From JBAXRT01 sp037131065 (lineage in GTDB: Bacteria > Bacteroidota > Bacteroidia > Bacteroidales > FEN-979): 32,239 bases of DNA. Below, piece by piece: positions 1 through 8,114 of the stretch (positions are counted from its first letter, which is position 1; every line of letters starts with the position of its first letter). The DNA lies in contig JBAXRT010000015.1 in assembly GCA_037131065.1 (NCBI GenBank), forward strand, positions 1-32,239. Direction: 5' to 3'. Under the pieces are notes generated by a model. It was given only the letters and a program-made list of their open reading frames with translations, had not been told where the DNA came from and did not search any database. The translations under genes were made by a program, and so were the position numbers.

Positions 1-782
1 TGGTGGCAGCAACCAATATCCATATTCCGGATAATATTGCAAACGGCAAATTCAGACAGGATCTCTATTACAGGCTGAACACCGTTCCGATTGCGATTCC
101 GCCCCTTCGGGAAAGGAAGGAAGATATTTATCTCCTCTTCCGCAAGTTCGCCTCCGATGCGGCTGAGAAATACCGCATGCCGTCCATCCAGCTGGATGAA
201 GAAGCACAGGTCATCCTGACCAATTACCGCTGGCCAGGGAACATCCGCCAGCTTAAGAATATCACGGAGCAGATCTCCATATTGGAAAAAAACCGGGAAG
301 TTTCGGCTGAAACATTGACGAAGTATATTCCGAAAGGGCAGGCAAGCGATCTTCCGGTCCTTTACAAAGGGGAGGATGCTTCAAAATTCAATGAACGGGA
401 CCTCCTGTATAAGGTTCTCTTCGATATGAAAAAGGACATGAACGACCTGAAACAGCTCGTCATGAACCTGATGCAGAGTGAAAACCTGACCAGCAGCAAC
501 CTTGGTGAGAACACGAACCTGATCAATAGGCTTTACAAGGACCTGCAGGAGATCAAGGAGAGTGATCAGCCGGTGATCCTCCAGAACAGCGATAAACAGT
601 TCAATGAACCGTTCCAGGTTCCCGAGGAGGTGGATGAATCGTTATCACTTGAAAAGAAGGAGATCGATTTTATCAGACGTGCGCTGGAGAAACACAACGG
701 AAAACGGAAGGACGCTGCCAAAGAACTCGGCATATCTGAAAGAACCCTTTACCGAAAGATAAAAGAATACGAACTCGAATGA
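1..782 (+). CDS. Sigma-54-dependent Fis-family transcriptional activator (5' truncated)
   Basis: This is the C-terminal part of a bacterial enhancer-binding protein; the gene runs off the left edge, with codons in phase from base 3. What is visible is the end of the AAA+ domain: the VAATN sensor-1 strand, the GKFRQDLYYRLNTVPI segment and the WPGNIRQLKN sensor-2 motif (around residues 76-85 of the visible part). A long charged linker follows, including KKDMNDLKQLVMNLMQ, which is probably a coiled coil. The protein ends in a Fis-type helix-turn-helix (AAKELGISERTLYRKIKEYE). Proteins of this family use ATP to remodel RNA polymerase holding sigma-54. The N-terminal sensory part and the GAFTGA loop lie outside the window, so the signal is unknown. 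Its stop overlaps the lptE start by 4 bases (ATGA), which suggests translational coupling. The targets cannot be read from this sequence. Confidence 0.93.
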   Translation, partial: VAATNIHIPDNIANGKFRQDLYYRLNTVPIAIPPLRERKEDIYLLFRKFASDAAEKYRMPSIQLDEEAQVILTNYRWPGNIRQLKNITEQISILEKNREVSAETLTKYIPKGQASDLPVLYKGEDASKFNERDLLYKVLFDMKKDMNDLKQLVMNLMQSENLTSSNLGENTNLINRLYKDLQEIKESDQPVILQNSDKQFNEPFQVPEEVDESLSLEKKEIDFIRRALEKHNGKRKDAAKELGISERTLYRKIKEYELE

Positions 783-1306
783 AATCAAGACTGGCTGCTT
801 TGAGAATTCTGACCTGGCTGATTGCCATCGGGATTATTTTTGTCCAGCCTGGATGCAGGATGAGTTACTCTTTTACAGGCGCGTCGATCTCACCAAATGT
901 CAAGACCGTCTCAATTCCTACTTTGCCAAACAATGCCCCGCTTGTGGTACCTACTATGTCAAGGACCATAACCAACGCCCTGAAAGACTACTTCACTTCG
1001 CAGACAAACCTGAACATCGTCGACCGGAACGGTGATCTGAACTTGGAGGGAGCCATCACAGGATATGCCGTTCAGCCGGTAGCCATCCAGGGAAATGAGA
1101 CAGCGGCAATGAACCGTTTGACCATAACCGTGACCATCAGATTTACCAACAAGACAAATGAAAAACAAAACTGGGAATCAACTTTTTCCCGATATTTGGA
1201 TTACTCCTCCTCTGTCAGCCTCTCCTCTGTTCAGGATGGCCTGATCCTGGGTATAACCGATCAGCTGGTCCAGGATATCTTTAACAAAGCGGTGGTGAAC
1301 TGGTAA
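779..1306 (+). CDS. lptE: LptE-family LPS-assembly lipoprotein
   Basis: A protein of 175 aa with an N-terminal hydrophobic signal (LTWLIAIGIIFV) followed by a cysteine at residue 26, so probably an outer-membrane lipoprotein. The lipobox (QPGC) is imperfect, as is common in this phylum. The body, beginning around YSFTGASI, matches what I know of Bacteroidota LptE-family proteins: a conserved TVSIPTLPNNAPLV segment, then SRTITNALKDYF and GDLNLEGAITGY. LptE plugs the LptD barrel and helps insert LPS into the outer leaflet. The start overlaps the upstream activator stop (ATGA), so the two are likely co-transcribed. As I recall, the order activator, lptE, TPR protein, secG is common in Bacteroidia. 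The family call is by recognition of sequence pattern, not alignment. Confidence 0.85.
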   Translation: MKSRLAALRILTWLIAIGIIFVQPGCRMSYSFTGASISPNVKTVSIPTLPNNAPLVVPTMSRTITNALKDYFTSQTNLNIVDRNGDLNLEGAITGYAVQPVAIQGNETAAMNRLTITVTIRFTNKTNEKQNWESTFSRYLDYSSSVSLSSVQDGLILGITDQLVQDIFNKAVVNW

Positions 1307-1328
1307 CAGGTAAACATCAGACTATTAC

Positions 1329-2126
1329 ATGAACCGTCAGCAATTTTCGGAATATGTAAGGAATCCGGCCAGTGCGGATGCCCAAAGCCTGAAGGCGTTT
1401 GAGGAAATCGTGGCGCGTTATCCCTATTGCCAGACCAGCCACATCCTGCTTGCCTGCATTCTTTTCAGGACCGGGGACTTGCAGTATCATACACAACTGA
1501 AAAAAGCTGCTGCCTATGCCGGTGACCGCAGAAGACTGAAGGAGTTGATTGTTACCGGTAAAATGGCTGATGTAGTTGATTTGCCTGAAGCGGCGACCAT
1601 TTCCGGTCCGGAACCGGCTCATGAAGTTCCATTGCCTGTCGCTGAAGTGACAGTAGTTCAGCCGGAGATCATCCCTGAGGTTTTGCCAGTCGAAGAGGCC
1701 ATCGCTGTCGTCGACACATCCAAATTCCAGGAACGATTATCACGTGAAGAGTTGCTAGCCATTGTGAGGAAGCGGCTTGCGGAGATCGGGGCAGAGAAGC
1801 AGGATAAGCCCGCAGAGCTGAAAATTGCGGAGCCAATCCCTGCTCCTGTGAAACCGGAAGAAAACGACTCGAAGATGGCACTCATTGAGAAATTTATCAG
1901 GGAGGAACCAAGAATTTCGCCGCCAAAGGTTGCTTTTTTCAACCCGACAGAGACCTCCCTGCGAAGCAACCTGGATGAGGAGGAGATCATTAGTGAAACG
2001 CTTGCAAAATTATATGCAAGCCAGGGTAATATCCAGAAAGCCATTCATATTTATGAGAAATTATGCTTGGTAAATCAAGAAAAAAGTCGTTACTTTGCAA
2101 CCCAAATTGAAAATCTGAAATCGTAA
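1329..2126 (+). CDS. Hypothetical protein with C-terminal TPR-like segment
   Basis: A protein of 265 aa with no signal peptide, so probably cytoplasmic. The N-terminal part (residues 1 to about 85) is helical, with FEEIVARYPYCQTSHILLA, and resembles a TPR-like helical hairpin. The middle is rich in Pro, Glu and Val and probably disordered. The C-terminal 45 residues (ETLAKLYASQGNIQKAIHIYEKL) read as a good tetratricopeptide unit. It lies 22 bp after lptE and 12 bp before secG, so it is probably part of the same transcript. Homologues sit next to secG in other Bacteroidia as far as I recall, but no function is established that I know of. A scaffold role linked to the envelope or Sec machinery would be inference only. 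Confidence 0.8.
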   Translation: MNRQQFSEYVRNPASADAQSLKAFEEIVARYPYCQTSHILLACILFRTGDLQYHTQLKKAAAYAGDRRRLKELIVTGKMADVVDLPEAATISGPEPAHEVPLPVAEVTVVQPEIIPEVLPVEEAIAVVDTSKFQERLSREELLAIVRKRLAEIGAEKQDKPAELKIAEPIPAPVKPEENDSKMALIEKFIREEPRISPPKVAFFNPTETSLRSNLDEEEIISETLAKLYASQGNIQKAIHIYEKLCLVNQEKSRYFATQIENLKS

Positions 2127-2138
2127 AGGAAAATTACA

Positions 2139-2474
2139 ATGGGACTTTATATTCTTATCGCTGTATTGATTCTGATCACCTGTGTATTGATGATCCTAGT
2201 TGTTCTCGTCCAGAATTCAAAAGGAGGTGGTCTTGCTTCGAATTTTGCCTCCTCTAACCAGTTCATGGGTGTCAGGAAAACGGCTGACTTTCTTGAAAAA
2301 TCAACCTGGACATTAGCCATTGTCCTCCTATTCCTGAGTCTGGTTTCGATACTGGTCATTCCTAAGAACCAGGGACAGGCTCAGACCCAACAGAGTGAAA
2401 TCCAGAAACAGATTGATGAATCCAAAGCGGCGCCAATCAAGGATTTCCAGGCTCCTCCTGCACAAAAAAAATAG
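2139..2474 (+). CDS. secG: Preprotein translocase subunit SecG
   Basis: A small inner-membrane protein of 111 aa with two transmembrane helices (about residues 3-24 and 56-74). Between them is the conserved cytoplasmic loop QNSKGGGLASNF, the hallmark of SecG. SecG associates with SecYE and assists SecA-driven protein export. The tail after the second helix is polar and Gln/Lys rich (PAQKK), a common extension in this phylum. It is the last gene of the activator-lptE-TPR-secG run: a strong stem-loop terminator follows about 50 bp downstream. Confidence 0.95.
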   Translation: MGLYILIAVLILITCVLMILVVLVQNSKGGGLASNFASSNQFMGVRKTADFLEKSTWTLAIVLLFLSLVSILVIPKNQGQAQTQQSEIQKQIDESKAAPIKDFQAPPAQKK

Positions 2475-2526
2475 AACATTTACAGGAACTGACCAATTTG
2501 TCCGTTTTCTGAGAATGTGAATAATG

Positions 2527-2563
2527 AAATGTCAGATTGTCAGTTGAATCTGACATTTTTTTT
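2527..2563 (+). terminator. Rho-independent terminator after secG
   Basis: A perfect 12-bp stem (2527-2538 pairing with 2547-2558, AAATGTCAGATT with AATCTGACATTT) closes an 8-nt loop and runs into eight T residues (2556-2563). It separates the secG transcript from groES. Confidence 0.93.
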
Positions 2564-2597
2564 GAACCGGAGCGAAATCCTGAAATATTGTCCTTTT

Positions 2598-2642
2598 ATC
2601 ACTAAAATTTCATTTTGGCACAATCTATGACCATTTAGTGAT
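2598..2642 (+). promoter_or_regulatory. Candidate groES control region: inverted repeat and sigma-54-like half promoter
   Basis: A perfect 9-bp inverted repeat (ATCACTAAA at 2598-2606, TTTAGTGAT at 2634-2642) brackets 27 bp. Inside it is TTGGCAC (2615-2621), a perfect match to the sigma-54 -24 element. At the correct spacing the -12 position reads ATGA (2627-2630) rather than TTGC, so the -12 half is poor. I found no CIRCE operator (TTAGCACTC-N9-GAGTGCTAA) and no convincing TAnnTTTG box between 2564 and 2697. The repeat is directly visible; a role in groESL control is inference. Confidence 0.35.
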
Positions 2643-2697
2643 CATTCACCCATAAGTGTTTATTTCGTAATGTTTAACCTAAAAAATATCTATTAAA

Positions 2698-2976
2698 ATG
2701 GCAAAATTGAAAATTAAACCATTGGCAGACCGTGTTTTAATTGAACCGGCTGCAGCTGAAGAAAAAACTGCAGGTGGGATCATTATTCCCGATACCGCAA
2801 AGGAAAAACCACAGAAAGGAACAGTCGTGGCAGTTGGTCCCGGAAAAAAGGATGAGCCTGTTACAGTTAAAGTTGGTGACAGTGTCCTTTACGGGAAGTA
2901 TGCCGGAACAGAGATCACCATTGATGGCGTCAATTACATGATCATGCGGGAATCCGATATCGTCGCAGTAATCTGA
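2698..2976 (+). CDS. groES: Co-chaperonin GroES (Cpn10)
   Basis: A protein of 92 aa, full length for the family. It starts MAKLKIKPLADRVLIEP and carries the mobile-loop region EEKTAGGIIIPDTAKEKPQKGTVVAVG, followed by the typical GDSVLYGKYAGTEI core and a short C-terminal strand. GroES caps the GroEL cylinder and encloses folding substrates. It lies 55 bp upstream of groEL on the same strand, so a bicistronic groESL operon is expected, bounded by terminators after secG and after groEL. Confidence 0.98.
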   Translation: MAKLKIKPLADRVLIEPAAAEEKTAGGIIIPDTAKEKPQKGTVVAVGPGKKDEPVTVKVGDSVLYGKYAGTEITIDGVNYMIMRESDIVAVI

Positions 2977-3031
2977 CCATCCGGAGACATTCATGAAATA
3001 AACTGATTAATCATTTAAAAACAATAGAAAA

Positions 3032-4669
3032 ATGGCAAAAGATATCATCTTTAGCATAAAAGCAAGAGAAGCGTTGAAAAAAGGCGTTGATGAACTTTCC
3101 AACGCAGTGAAGGTGACCCTGGGCCCGAAAGGCCGGAATGTCATCCTTGATAAATCATATGGTGCACCCAATGTTACCAAGGACGGTGTAACGGTTGCAA
3201 AAGAGATTGAACTGAAGGATCCCATTGAAAATATGGGTGCACAGATGGTGAAAGAGGTAGCTTCGAAGACCAGCGACCTTGCAGGTGATGGAACCACCAC
3301 CGCAACTGTTCTTGCACAGTCTATCTTCACTACAGGTTTAAAGAATGTTACTGCCGGAGCCAACCCGATGGACCTGAAGCGCGGTATTGACAAGGCAGTT
3401 GCCGAAGTCATCAAATCGCTGAAGGCACAGACCAAACAGGTAGGCGACAGCATGGAAAAGATCGAGCAGGTTGCTTCTGTTTCTGCCAATAACGATTCCT
3501 TTATCGGAAAGATGATAGCCGAGGCTATGAACAAGGTAAAGAAAGAGGGTGTTATCACCATTGAAGAAGCTAAGGGAATTGAGACCACTGTAAAGGTTGT
3601 CGAAGGGATGCAATTTGACCGCGGTTATATCAGCCCCTATTTCGTGACTGATACCGATAAGATGGAGGCTGTTTACGAAAACCCCTATATCCTCATCTAT
3701 GACAAGAAAGTCAGCGTGATGAAGGATCTTCTCCCGGTTCTTGAAAAAGTCGTACAGGCTGGCCGTCCTCTCGTGATCGTTTGCGAGGATGTGGAAGGCG
3801 AAGCACTGGCAACCCTTGTTGTGAACAAGATCCGTGGCACGCTGAAAGTAGCTGCCGTAAAGGCCCCCGGATTCGGCGATCGCCGCAAGGAGATGCTTGA
3901 AGATATCGCTGTCCTTACCGGAGGTACCGTGATCAGTGAAGATAAAGGGTACAAACTGGAAGACGCTACACTGCAGTATCTGGGCCAGGCCGAAAAGGTT
4001 ACCATTGACAAGGAGAACACGACCATCATCAATGGAAATGGCAAGAAGACAGACATTACTGCGCGCATCAACCAGATCAAATCCCAGATCTCGACCACGA
4101 CCTCTGATTATGACCGTGAAAAGCTCCAGGAGCGCCTTGCCAAACTGGCTGGTGGTGTTGCCGTTATTTATGTCGGCGCCGCTTCGGAAGTTGAAATGAA
4201 AGAGAAGAAGGACCGCTTTGATGATGCCCTGCATGCAACACGCGCAGCCATTGAAGAAGGTATCATCCCCGGCGGAGGTGTTGCTTATCTCCGCGCTCAG
4301 AAGGCCATTGATAAGATGAAGGGAGAGAATGAAGATGAAACCATCGGCATTCAGATCGTAAAACGCGCCCTTGAAGAACCTCTCCGCCAGATCGTGGAGA
4401 ACACGGGTCTTGAAGGCTCAGTGGTTATCCAGAGGGTTAAGGAAGGGAAAGATGATTTCGGTTTCAATGCCCGCACCGAGGTTTATGAGAACCTTTACCA
4501 GGCAGGCGTTATTGATCCGACCAAGGTAGCCCGCATTGCCCTTGAGAACGCTGCATCCATCGCCAGCATGCTGCTTACAACCGAATGTGTTATTGCGAAC
4601 CATAAGGAAGAAAAACCAGCTATGCCCCCTATGAATCCGGGAATGGGCGGAATGGGTGATATGTATTGA
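3032..4669 (+). CDS. groEL: Chaperonin GroEL (Cpn60)
   Basis: A protein of 545 aa, the usual length. The apical, intermediate and equatorial regions are all present. The ATP-binding GDGTTT motif is at residues 85-90, with VTLGPKGRNV near residue 28 and CVIANHKEE near the end. The C-terminus is the Met/Gly-rich tail (PPMNPGMGGMGDMY) that lines the chamber floor. GroEL forms the double-ring ATP-dependent folding chamber with GroES in the cytoplasm. No truncation or frameshift is seen. It is followed after about 20 bp by a strong terminator. Confidence 0.99.
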   Translation: MAKDIIFSIKAREALKKGVDELSNAVKVTLGPKGRNVILDKSYGAPNVTKDGVTVAKEIELKDPIENMGAQMVKEVASKTSDLAGDGTTTATVLAQSIFTTGLKNVTAGANPMDLKRGIDKAVAEVIKSLKAQTKQVGDSMEKIEQVASVSANNDSFIGKMIAEAMNKVKKEGVITIEEAKGIETTVKVVEGMQFDRGYISPYFVTDTDKMEAVYENPYILIYDKKVSVMKDLLPVLEKVVQAGRPLVIVCEDVEGEALATLVVNKIRGTLKVAAVKAPGFGDRRKEMLEDIAVLTGGTVISEDKGYKLEDATLQYLGQAEKVTIDKENTTIINGNGKKTDITARINQIKSQISTTTSDYDREKLQERLAKLAGGVAVIYVGAASEVEMKEKKDRFDDALHATRAAIEEGIIPGGGVAYLRAQKAIDKMKGENEDETIGIQIVKRALEEPLRQIVENTGLEGSVVIQRVKEGKDDFGFNARTEVYENLYQAGVIDPTKVARIALENAASIASMLLTTECVIANHKEEKPAMPPMNPGMGGMGDMY

Positions 4670-4690
4670 TAAGTTGAAATCTGTGTTTAT

Positions 4691-4727
4691 AAAAGCCCCG
4701 CACAGGCGGGGCTTTTTTTTTTTTTTT
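4691..4727 (+). terminator. Rho-independent terminator after groEL
   Basis: AAAAGCCCCGC (4691-4701) pairs with GCGGGGCTTTT (4706-4716) around a 4-nt loop (ACAG), and 15 T residues follow (4713-4727). It ends the groESL transcript. Confidence 0.97.
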
Positions 4728-4758
4728 GCTTATTATTGCTGAATTCAAAGAAGGTCCC

Positions 4759-5310
4759 ATGAATCTCAGAATCTTGTTATCATTGACCATTGTCCTGGTT
4801 TCTGCATGCCTTCGTGCCCAGCAGCCAGCAACACCGGCAGCACTCCCGGTCGATCCGGATACCAAAAAGATCATGTACCGTGCCGTGGTTGAGGAGAAAG
4901 GAGGTACTGAATATCTTTACAACAAAGCAGTGGAGTGGTTCAGTTACTATTACCGGAACCCGGTCTCGGTTTTTACCGTTCAGGATAAGGTGAATGGCAG
5001 GATAGAGGGGATTGGACGAATGAATATTTATTATCAGGATCAGGAAACAGATGTCAGGAGGGATGCAGGACTGATCACATACCAGATAAAGATTGAACTT
5101 AAAGAGGATAAATACCGCTATACACTCACCGATTTCAACCTGAAAGCTGCATCACGGTTCCCTGTCGAAAAATGGATGAACAAAACCGATCCGGCCTATA
5201 ATCCAAAATGTGATTCGTATCTTTACCAGATTGATACAACCATGCAGAGACTGGTTTCTACCCTCAAGGAAAAGATGAAACCGGTGGTACAGAAAAAAGA
5301 TGAGTGGTGA
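4759..5310 (+). CDS. Secreted DUF4468-like hypothetical protein
   Basis: A protein of 183 aa. The ATG at 4759 is chosen because it begins a clean signal peptide (MNLRILLSLTIVLVSACLRAQ, cleaved near AQQ). The in-frame TTG at 4726 lies inside the terminator T-run and is not a credible start. The mature part starts with a Pro/Ala stretch, then IMYRAVVEEKGGTEYLYNKA. Its strands (RDAGLITYQIKIEL, KEDKYRYTLTDFNL) resemble the DUF4468 fold (TBP-like) common in secreted Bacteroidota proteins. No catalytic motif is visible and the function is unknown. Its end overlaps the rlmN start by 11 bp, so translation of the two is probably coupled. Confidence 0.75.
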   Translation: MNLRILLSLTIVLVSACLRAQQPATPAALPVDPDTKKIMYRAVVEEKGGTEYLYNKAVEWFSYYYRNPVSVFTVQDKVNGRIEGIGRMNIYYQDQETDVRRDAGLITYQIKIELKEDKYRYTLTDFNLKAASRFPVEKWMNKTDPAYNPKCDSYLYQIDTTMQRLVSTLKEKMKPVVQKKDEW

Positions 5311-6343
5311 GCGCTTACCGGACATCAGATCCCTTTCACGCGAAGAGATAGGCCTATTCCTTTCAGGGCATAACGAAAAACCCTTTCGTTCAGGCCAGGT
5401 CTATGACTGGCTTTGGAAGCGGTCATGCGGGTCATTCGATGAGATGACCAATCTTCCCGCATCCTTGCGACATCTTCTCAAAGAACATTTCACTTTTTAT
5501 AAGGCAACGGCGGAGCACCGGCAGGAGAGCAGCGACGGGGCCGTCAAAATTGGGTTCCGGCTTTTTGATGATTCCATGGTTGAAGGCGTGCTTATTCCTT
5601 CCGGGGAACGTGCAACAGCTTGCATTTCCTCACAGGCAGGATGTGCACTTGGCTGTAAGTTCTGTGCAACCGGGAAGCTCGGATTCACAAGAAACCTCAC
5701 GGCCGGGGAGATCTTTGACCAGGTCACTATGCTGGCATCCCTGCAGCATAAGCTTTCCAACATCGTCTACATGGGTATGGGGGAACCATTTCTTAACTAT
5801 GAAGCGGTTGTTGAATCGGTTGAAAAAATAACCTCTCCGGAAGGATTAGGGATGTCGCCGCAGCGGATCACCATATCGAGTATCGGGATCCCAAAGATGA
5901 TCCGGAGGATGGCCGATGACAATCCGAAGTTTCATTTTGCCTTGTCGCTTCACGCAGCTGCAGATGAAAAGAGGAATATGATTATCCCCTTTAATCTTAA
6001 ACATCCCCTTGCTGAGATTTCGGATGCCCTGAAATATTACCACACGGTAACAGGAAAAAGGTTCACCATCGAATATATCCTTTTTGGGAATTTCAACGAT
6101 TCATTAGCCGACGCAAAGTCACTCGCCCTGTTCTGCCGGAACTTTCCCGTGAAGATCAATCTTATTGAATACAATCCCGTGAAGGATACCGGTTATACCA
6201 TACCTGATCCCGGCAAGACCCAAATGTTCATGGCCTTCCTTGAATCTAAAAATATGGTCGTCAATCTGCGGAAGAGCCGGGGCAAGGAAATCGATGCAGC
6301 CTGCGGGCAATTGGCCGCCAAACAGTTAAGAATGAATAATTAA
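5300..6343 (+). CDS. rlmN: Dual-specificity 23S rRNA/tRNA adenine-C2 methyltransferase RlmN
   Basis: A radical-SAM enzyme of 347 aa that methylates C2 of A2503 in 23S rRNA and of A37 in some tRNAs. The [4Fe-4S] motif CxxxCxxC is at C115, C119 and C122 (CALGCKFC). The two catalytic cysteines expected for RlmN are present at C108 (ACISSQ) and C335 (EIDAACGQLA). The MGMGEPFLNY motif and the SLHAA segment also fit. The start overlaps the upstream gene by 11 bp. Having both catalytic cysteines places it in the RlmN/Cfr group; the housekeeping context favours RlmN. The adenine deaminase gene follows after 23 bp. Confidence 0.96.
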   Translation: MSGERLPDIRSLSREEIGLFLSGHNEKPFRSGQVYDWLWKRSCGSFDEMTNLPASLRHLLKEHFTFYKATAEHRQESSDGAVKIGFRLFDDSMVEGVLIPSGERATACISSQAGCALGCKFCATGKLGFTRNLTAGEIFDQVTMLASLQHKLSNIVYMGMGEPFLNYEAVVESVEKITSPEGLGMSPQRITISSIGIPKMIRRMADDNPKFHFALSLHAAADEKRNMIIPFNLKHPLAEISDALKYYHTVTGKRFTIEYILFGNFNDSLADAKSLALFCRNFPVKINLIEYNPVKDTGYTIPDPGKTQMFMAFLESKNMVVNLRKSRGKEIDAACGQLAAKQLRMNN

Positions 6344-6366
6344 CAATTACGAAAAAACCTTAAACT

Positions 6367-8001
6367 ATGCAGTCAAGATCATTTGAAATATCGGGGAACA
6401 TCGTAGATGTGGTTGGGAAGAGGGTATTCCAGGGAACCGTTGTTATTAAAGAGGGCGTTATTGAGAGCATCCGTGAAGGGAAGACCGGCAGCGGCAGGTA
6501 TATCCTTCCAGGTTTGATTGATTCCCATATCCATATTGAAAGTTCCATGCTGATCCCAACCGAATTTGCCCGCCTGGCCGTTGTTCATGGTACCGTTGCC
6601 ACCGTTTCGGATCCTCATGAGATCGCCAATGTCCTGGGAGTTCCCGGGGTGAAGTTTATGATCGAGAACGGGAAGAAGAGCTCCTTCAAATTCAATTTCG
6701 GGGCCCCGTCCTGTGTTCCGGCCACTCCATTTGAAACGGCCGGCGCCGTTCTTGGCGTTAAAGAGATCGAGGAGTTACTCTCCACGGATGATATCAGGTA
6801 TTTGTCGGAGATGATGAATTTTCCCGGAGTTCTTTTCAATGACAAAGAGGTCATGGCAAAGCTTGAAGTTGCAAGGAAGCTGGGTAAACCGGTCGACGGC
6901 CATGCGCCCGGGCTGAAGGGTGATGATGCCCTCAAATATATTCATGCCGGTATCTCTACCGATCATGAATGTTTTACGATGGATGAGGCGCTTGACAAGA
7001 TCCGGGGCGGAATGTTCATCCTGATCCGTGAGGGCAGTGCGGCCAAAAATTTCGATTCCTTGTCACCCCTCTATAATGAGTACCCCGAAAAGATCATGCT
7101 TTGTTCGGACGACAAGCATCCCAATGATCTTGCTGAGGGTCATATCAACGAACTCGTAAAAAGGGCTCTGCTTAAAGGATATGAATTAATGGATGTCCTG
7201 CGGAGCTGTACCTATAACCCGGTGAAACACTACCGTCTCAATGTGGGACTGCTTCAGACCGGTGACCCGGCCGACCTTATCGTGATTGATAACCTTCATG
7301 ATTTCAACGTGCTGGAGACCTATGTCGACGGGATCATGGTTGCCGAAAACGGAAAGAGCTTGCTTTCGAGTATCAGGGAGCAGCCTTTCAACAAGTTTGA
7401 AATCGACACCCTGCATGAACAGGATATCCTGGTGCGGCAGGAGCCCGGGTTGCTTAAAGTCCAGAAGGCACTCGACGGCCAGCTGATCACGGAGATGATC
7501 ACCGTTGAGCCGGCTGTTTCTGACTGCTTTGTGATCAGTGATCCCGGCCGTGACATCCTGAAGATGGTTGTAAAAAACCGGTACAATGAAGCGCCGGCGG
7601 CAATAGGTTTCATCGGGAATATGGGACTAAAAAAGGGGGCGATTGCCTCGTGCGTTGCCCACGACAGTCATAACATCATCGCCGTAGGTGCCGATGATGC
7701 CTCCATTGTCGCTGCAATAAATCTGGTTATAGGGTCGAAAGGAGGGATAGCCATTGTAGATAATGAAAAAAGCATGTTGCTCCCTTTGCCGTTTGCGGGG
7801 ATCATGTCGGGAGAAGATGGCTACCTGGTTGCCGCCCAGTATGATCTTATGGATAAGAAAACTAAAGAGATGGGCAGCAAACTCCGGGCTCCTTTCATGA
7901 CACTATCTTTTATGGCCCTCCTTGTGATCCCGGCAATAAAATTAAGCGATAAGGGACTTTTTGACGGGAATAAATTTTCCTTCACGCCGCTTTTCCAGTA
8001 A
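6367..8001 (+). CDS. ade: Adenine deaminase (Ade, amidohydrolase superfamily)
   Basis: A protein of 544 aa that converts adenine to hypoxanthine and ammonia. The amidohydrolase metal motif HxH is at H54 and H56 (DSHIHIESSM). Further typical stretches are TVATVSDPHEIANV, the DGHAPGL motif, the DHECFT segment and CSDDKHPNDL. The C-terminal domain (GFIGNMGLKKGAIASCVAHDSHN) is that of Bacillus-type Ade rather than eukaryotic adenosine-deaminase-like enzymes. Hypoxanthine made here could feed the hypoxanthine phosphoribosyltransferase at the right end of the window, although the two are not linked in an operon. It is probably co-transcribed with rlmN. Confidence 0.95.
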   Translation: MQSRSFEISGNIVDVVGKRVFQGTVVIKEGVIESIREGKTGSGRYILPGLIDSHIHIESSMLIPTEFARLAVVHGTVATVSDPHEIANVLGVPGVKFMIENGKKSSFKFNFGAPSCVPATPFETAGAVLGVKEIEELLSTDDIRYLSEMMNFPGVLFNDKEVMAKLEVARKLGKPVDGHAPGLKGDDALKYIHAGISTDHECFTMDEALDKIRGGMFILIREGSAAKNFDSLSPLYNEYPEKIMLCSDDKHPNDLAEGHINELVKRALLKGYELMDVLRSCTYNPVKHYRLNVGLLQTGDPADLIVIDNLHDFNVLETYVDGIMVAENGKSLLSSIREQPFNKFEIDTLHEQDILVRQEPGLLKVQKALDGQLITEMITVEPAVSDCFVISDPGRDILKMVVKNRYNEAPAAIGFIGNMGLKKGAIASCVAHDSHNIIAVGADDASIVAAINLVIGSKGGIAIVDNEKSMLLPLPFAGIMSGEDGYLVAAQYDLMDKKTKEMGSKLRAPFMTLSFMALLVIPAIKLSDKGLFDGNKFSFTPLFQ

Positions 8002-8064
8002 TTTCAGGCATTATCCCTTTTTTCTTCATTTAAAAATTTAACACATAAAATATGTAGATATTTA

Positions 8065-8091
8065 TTTGTATGAGAAAAATATTTATATTTG
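8065..8091 (+). promoter_or_regulatory. Promoter of the ArsR-type regulator
   Basis: TATATTTG (8084-8091) is a perfect Bacteroidota -7 box, with TTTG at 8065-8068 as the upstream element. The 15-nt spacer is shorter than the 21-22 nt seen elsewhere in this window. A start site near 8098 would give a leader of under 20 nt to the ATG at 8115. Just upstream is AAATATGTAGATATTT (8048-8063), an inverted repeat that could be an operator. Confidence 0.55.
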
Positions 8092-8114
8092 TGAAAAAAT
8101 TAACACTACTATAT

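Noticed and set aside
2564..2697. CIRCE operator upstream of groES
   Set aside because: I searched for TTAGCACTC and GAGTGCTAA by eye and neither is present.
3338..4234. Long open frame on the minus strand inside groEL
   Set aside because: It is fully antisense to an intact groEL and has no recognisable domain; codon bias of the sense gene explains it.
4726..4758. Upstream TTG start for the DUF4468-like gene
   Set aside because: It lies in the T-run of the groEL terminator and would bury the signal peptide.
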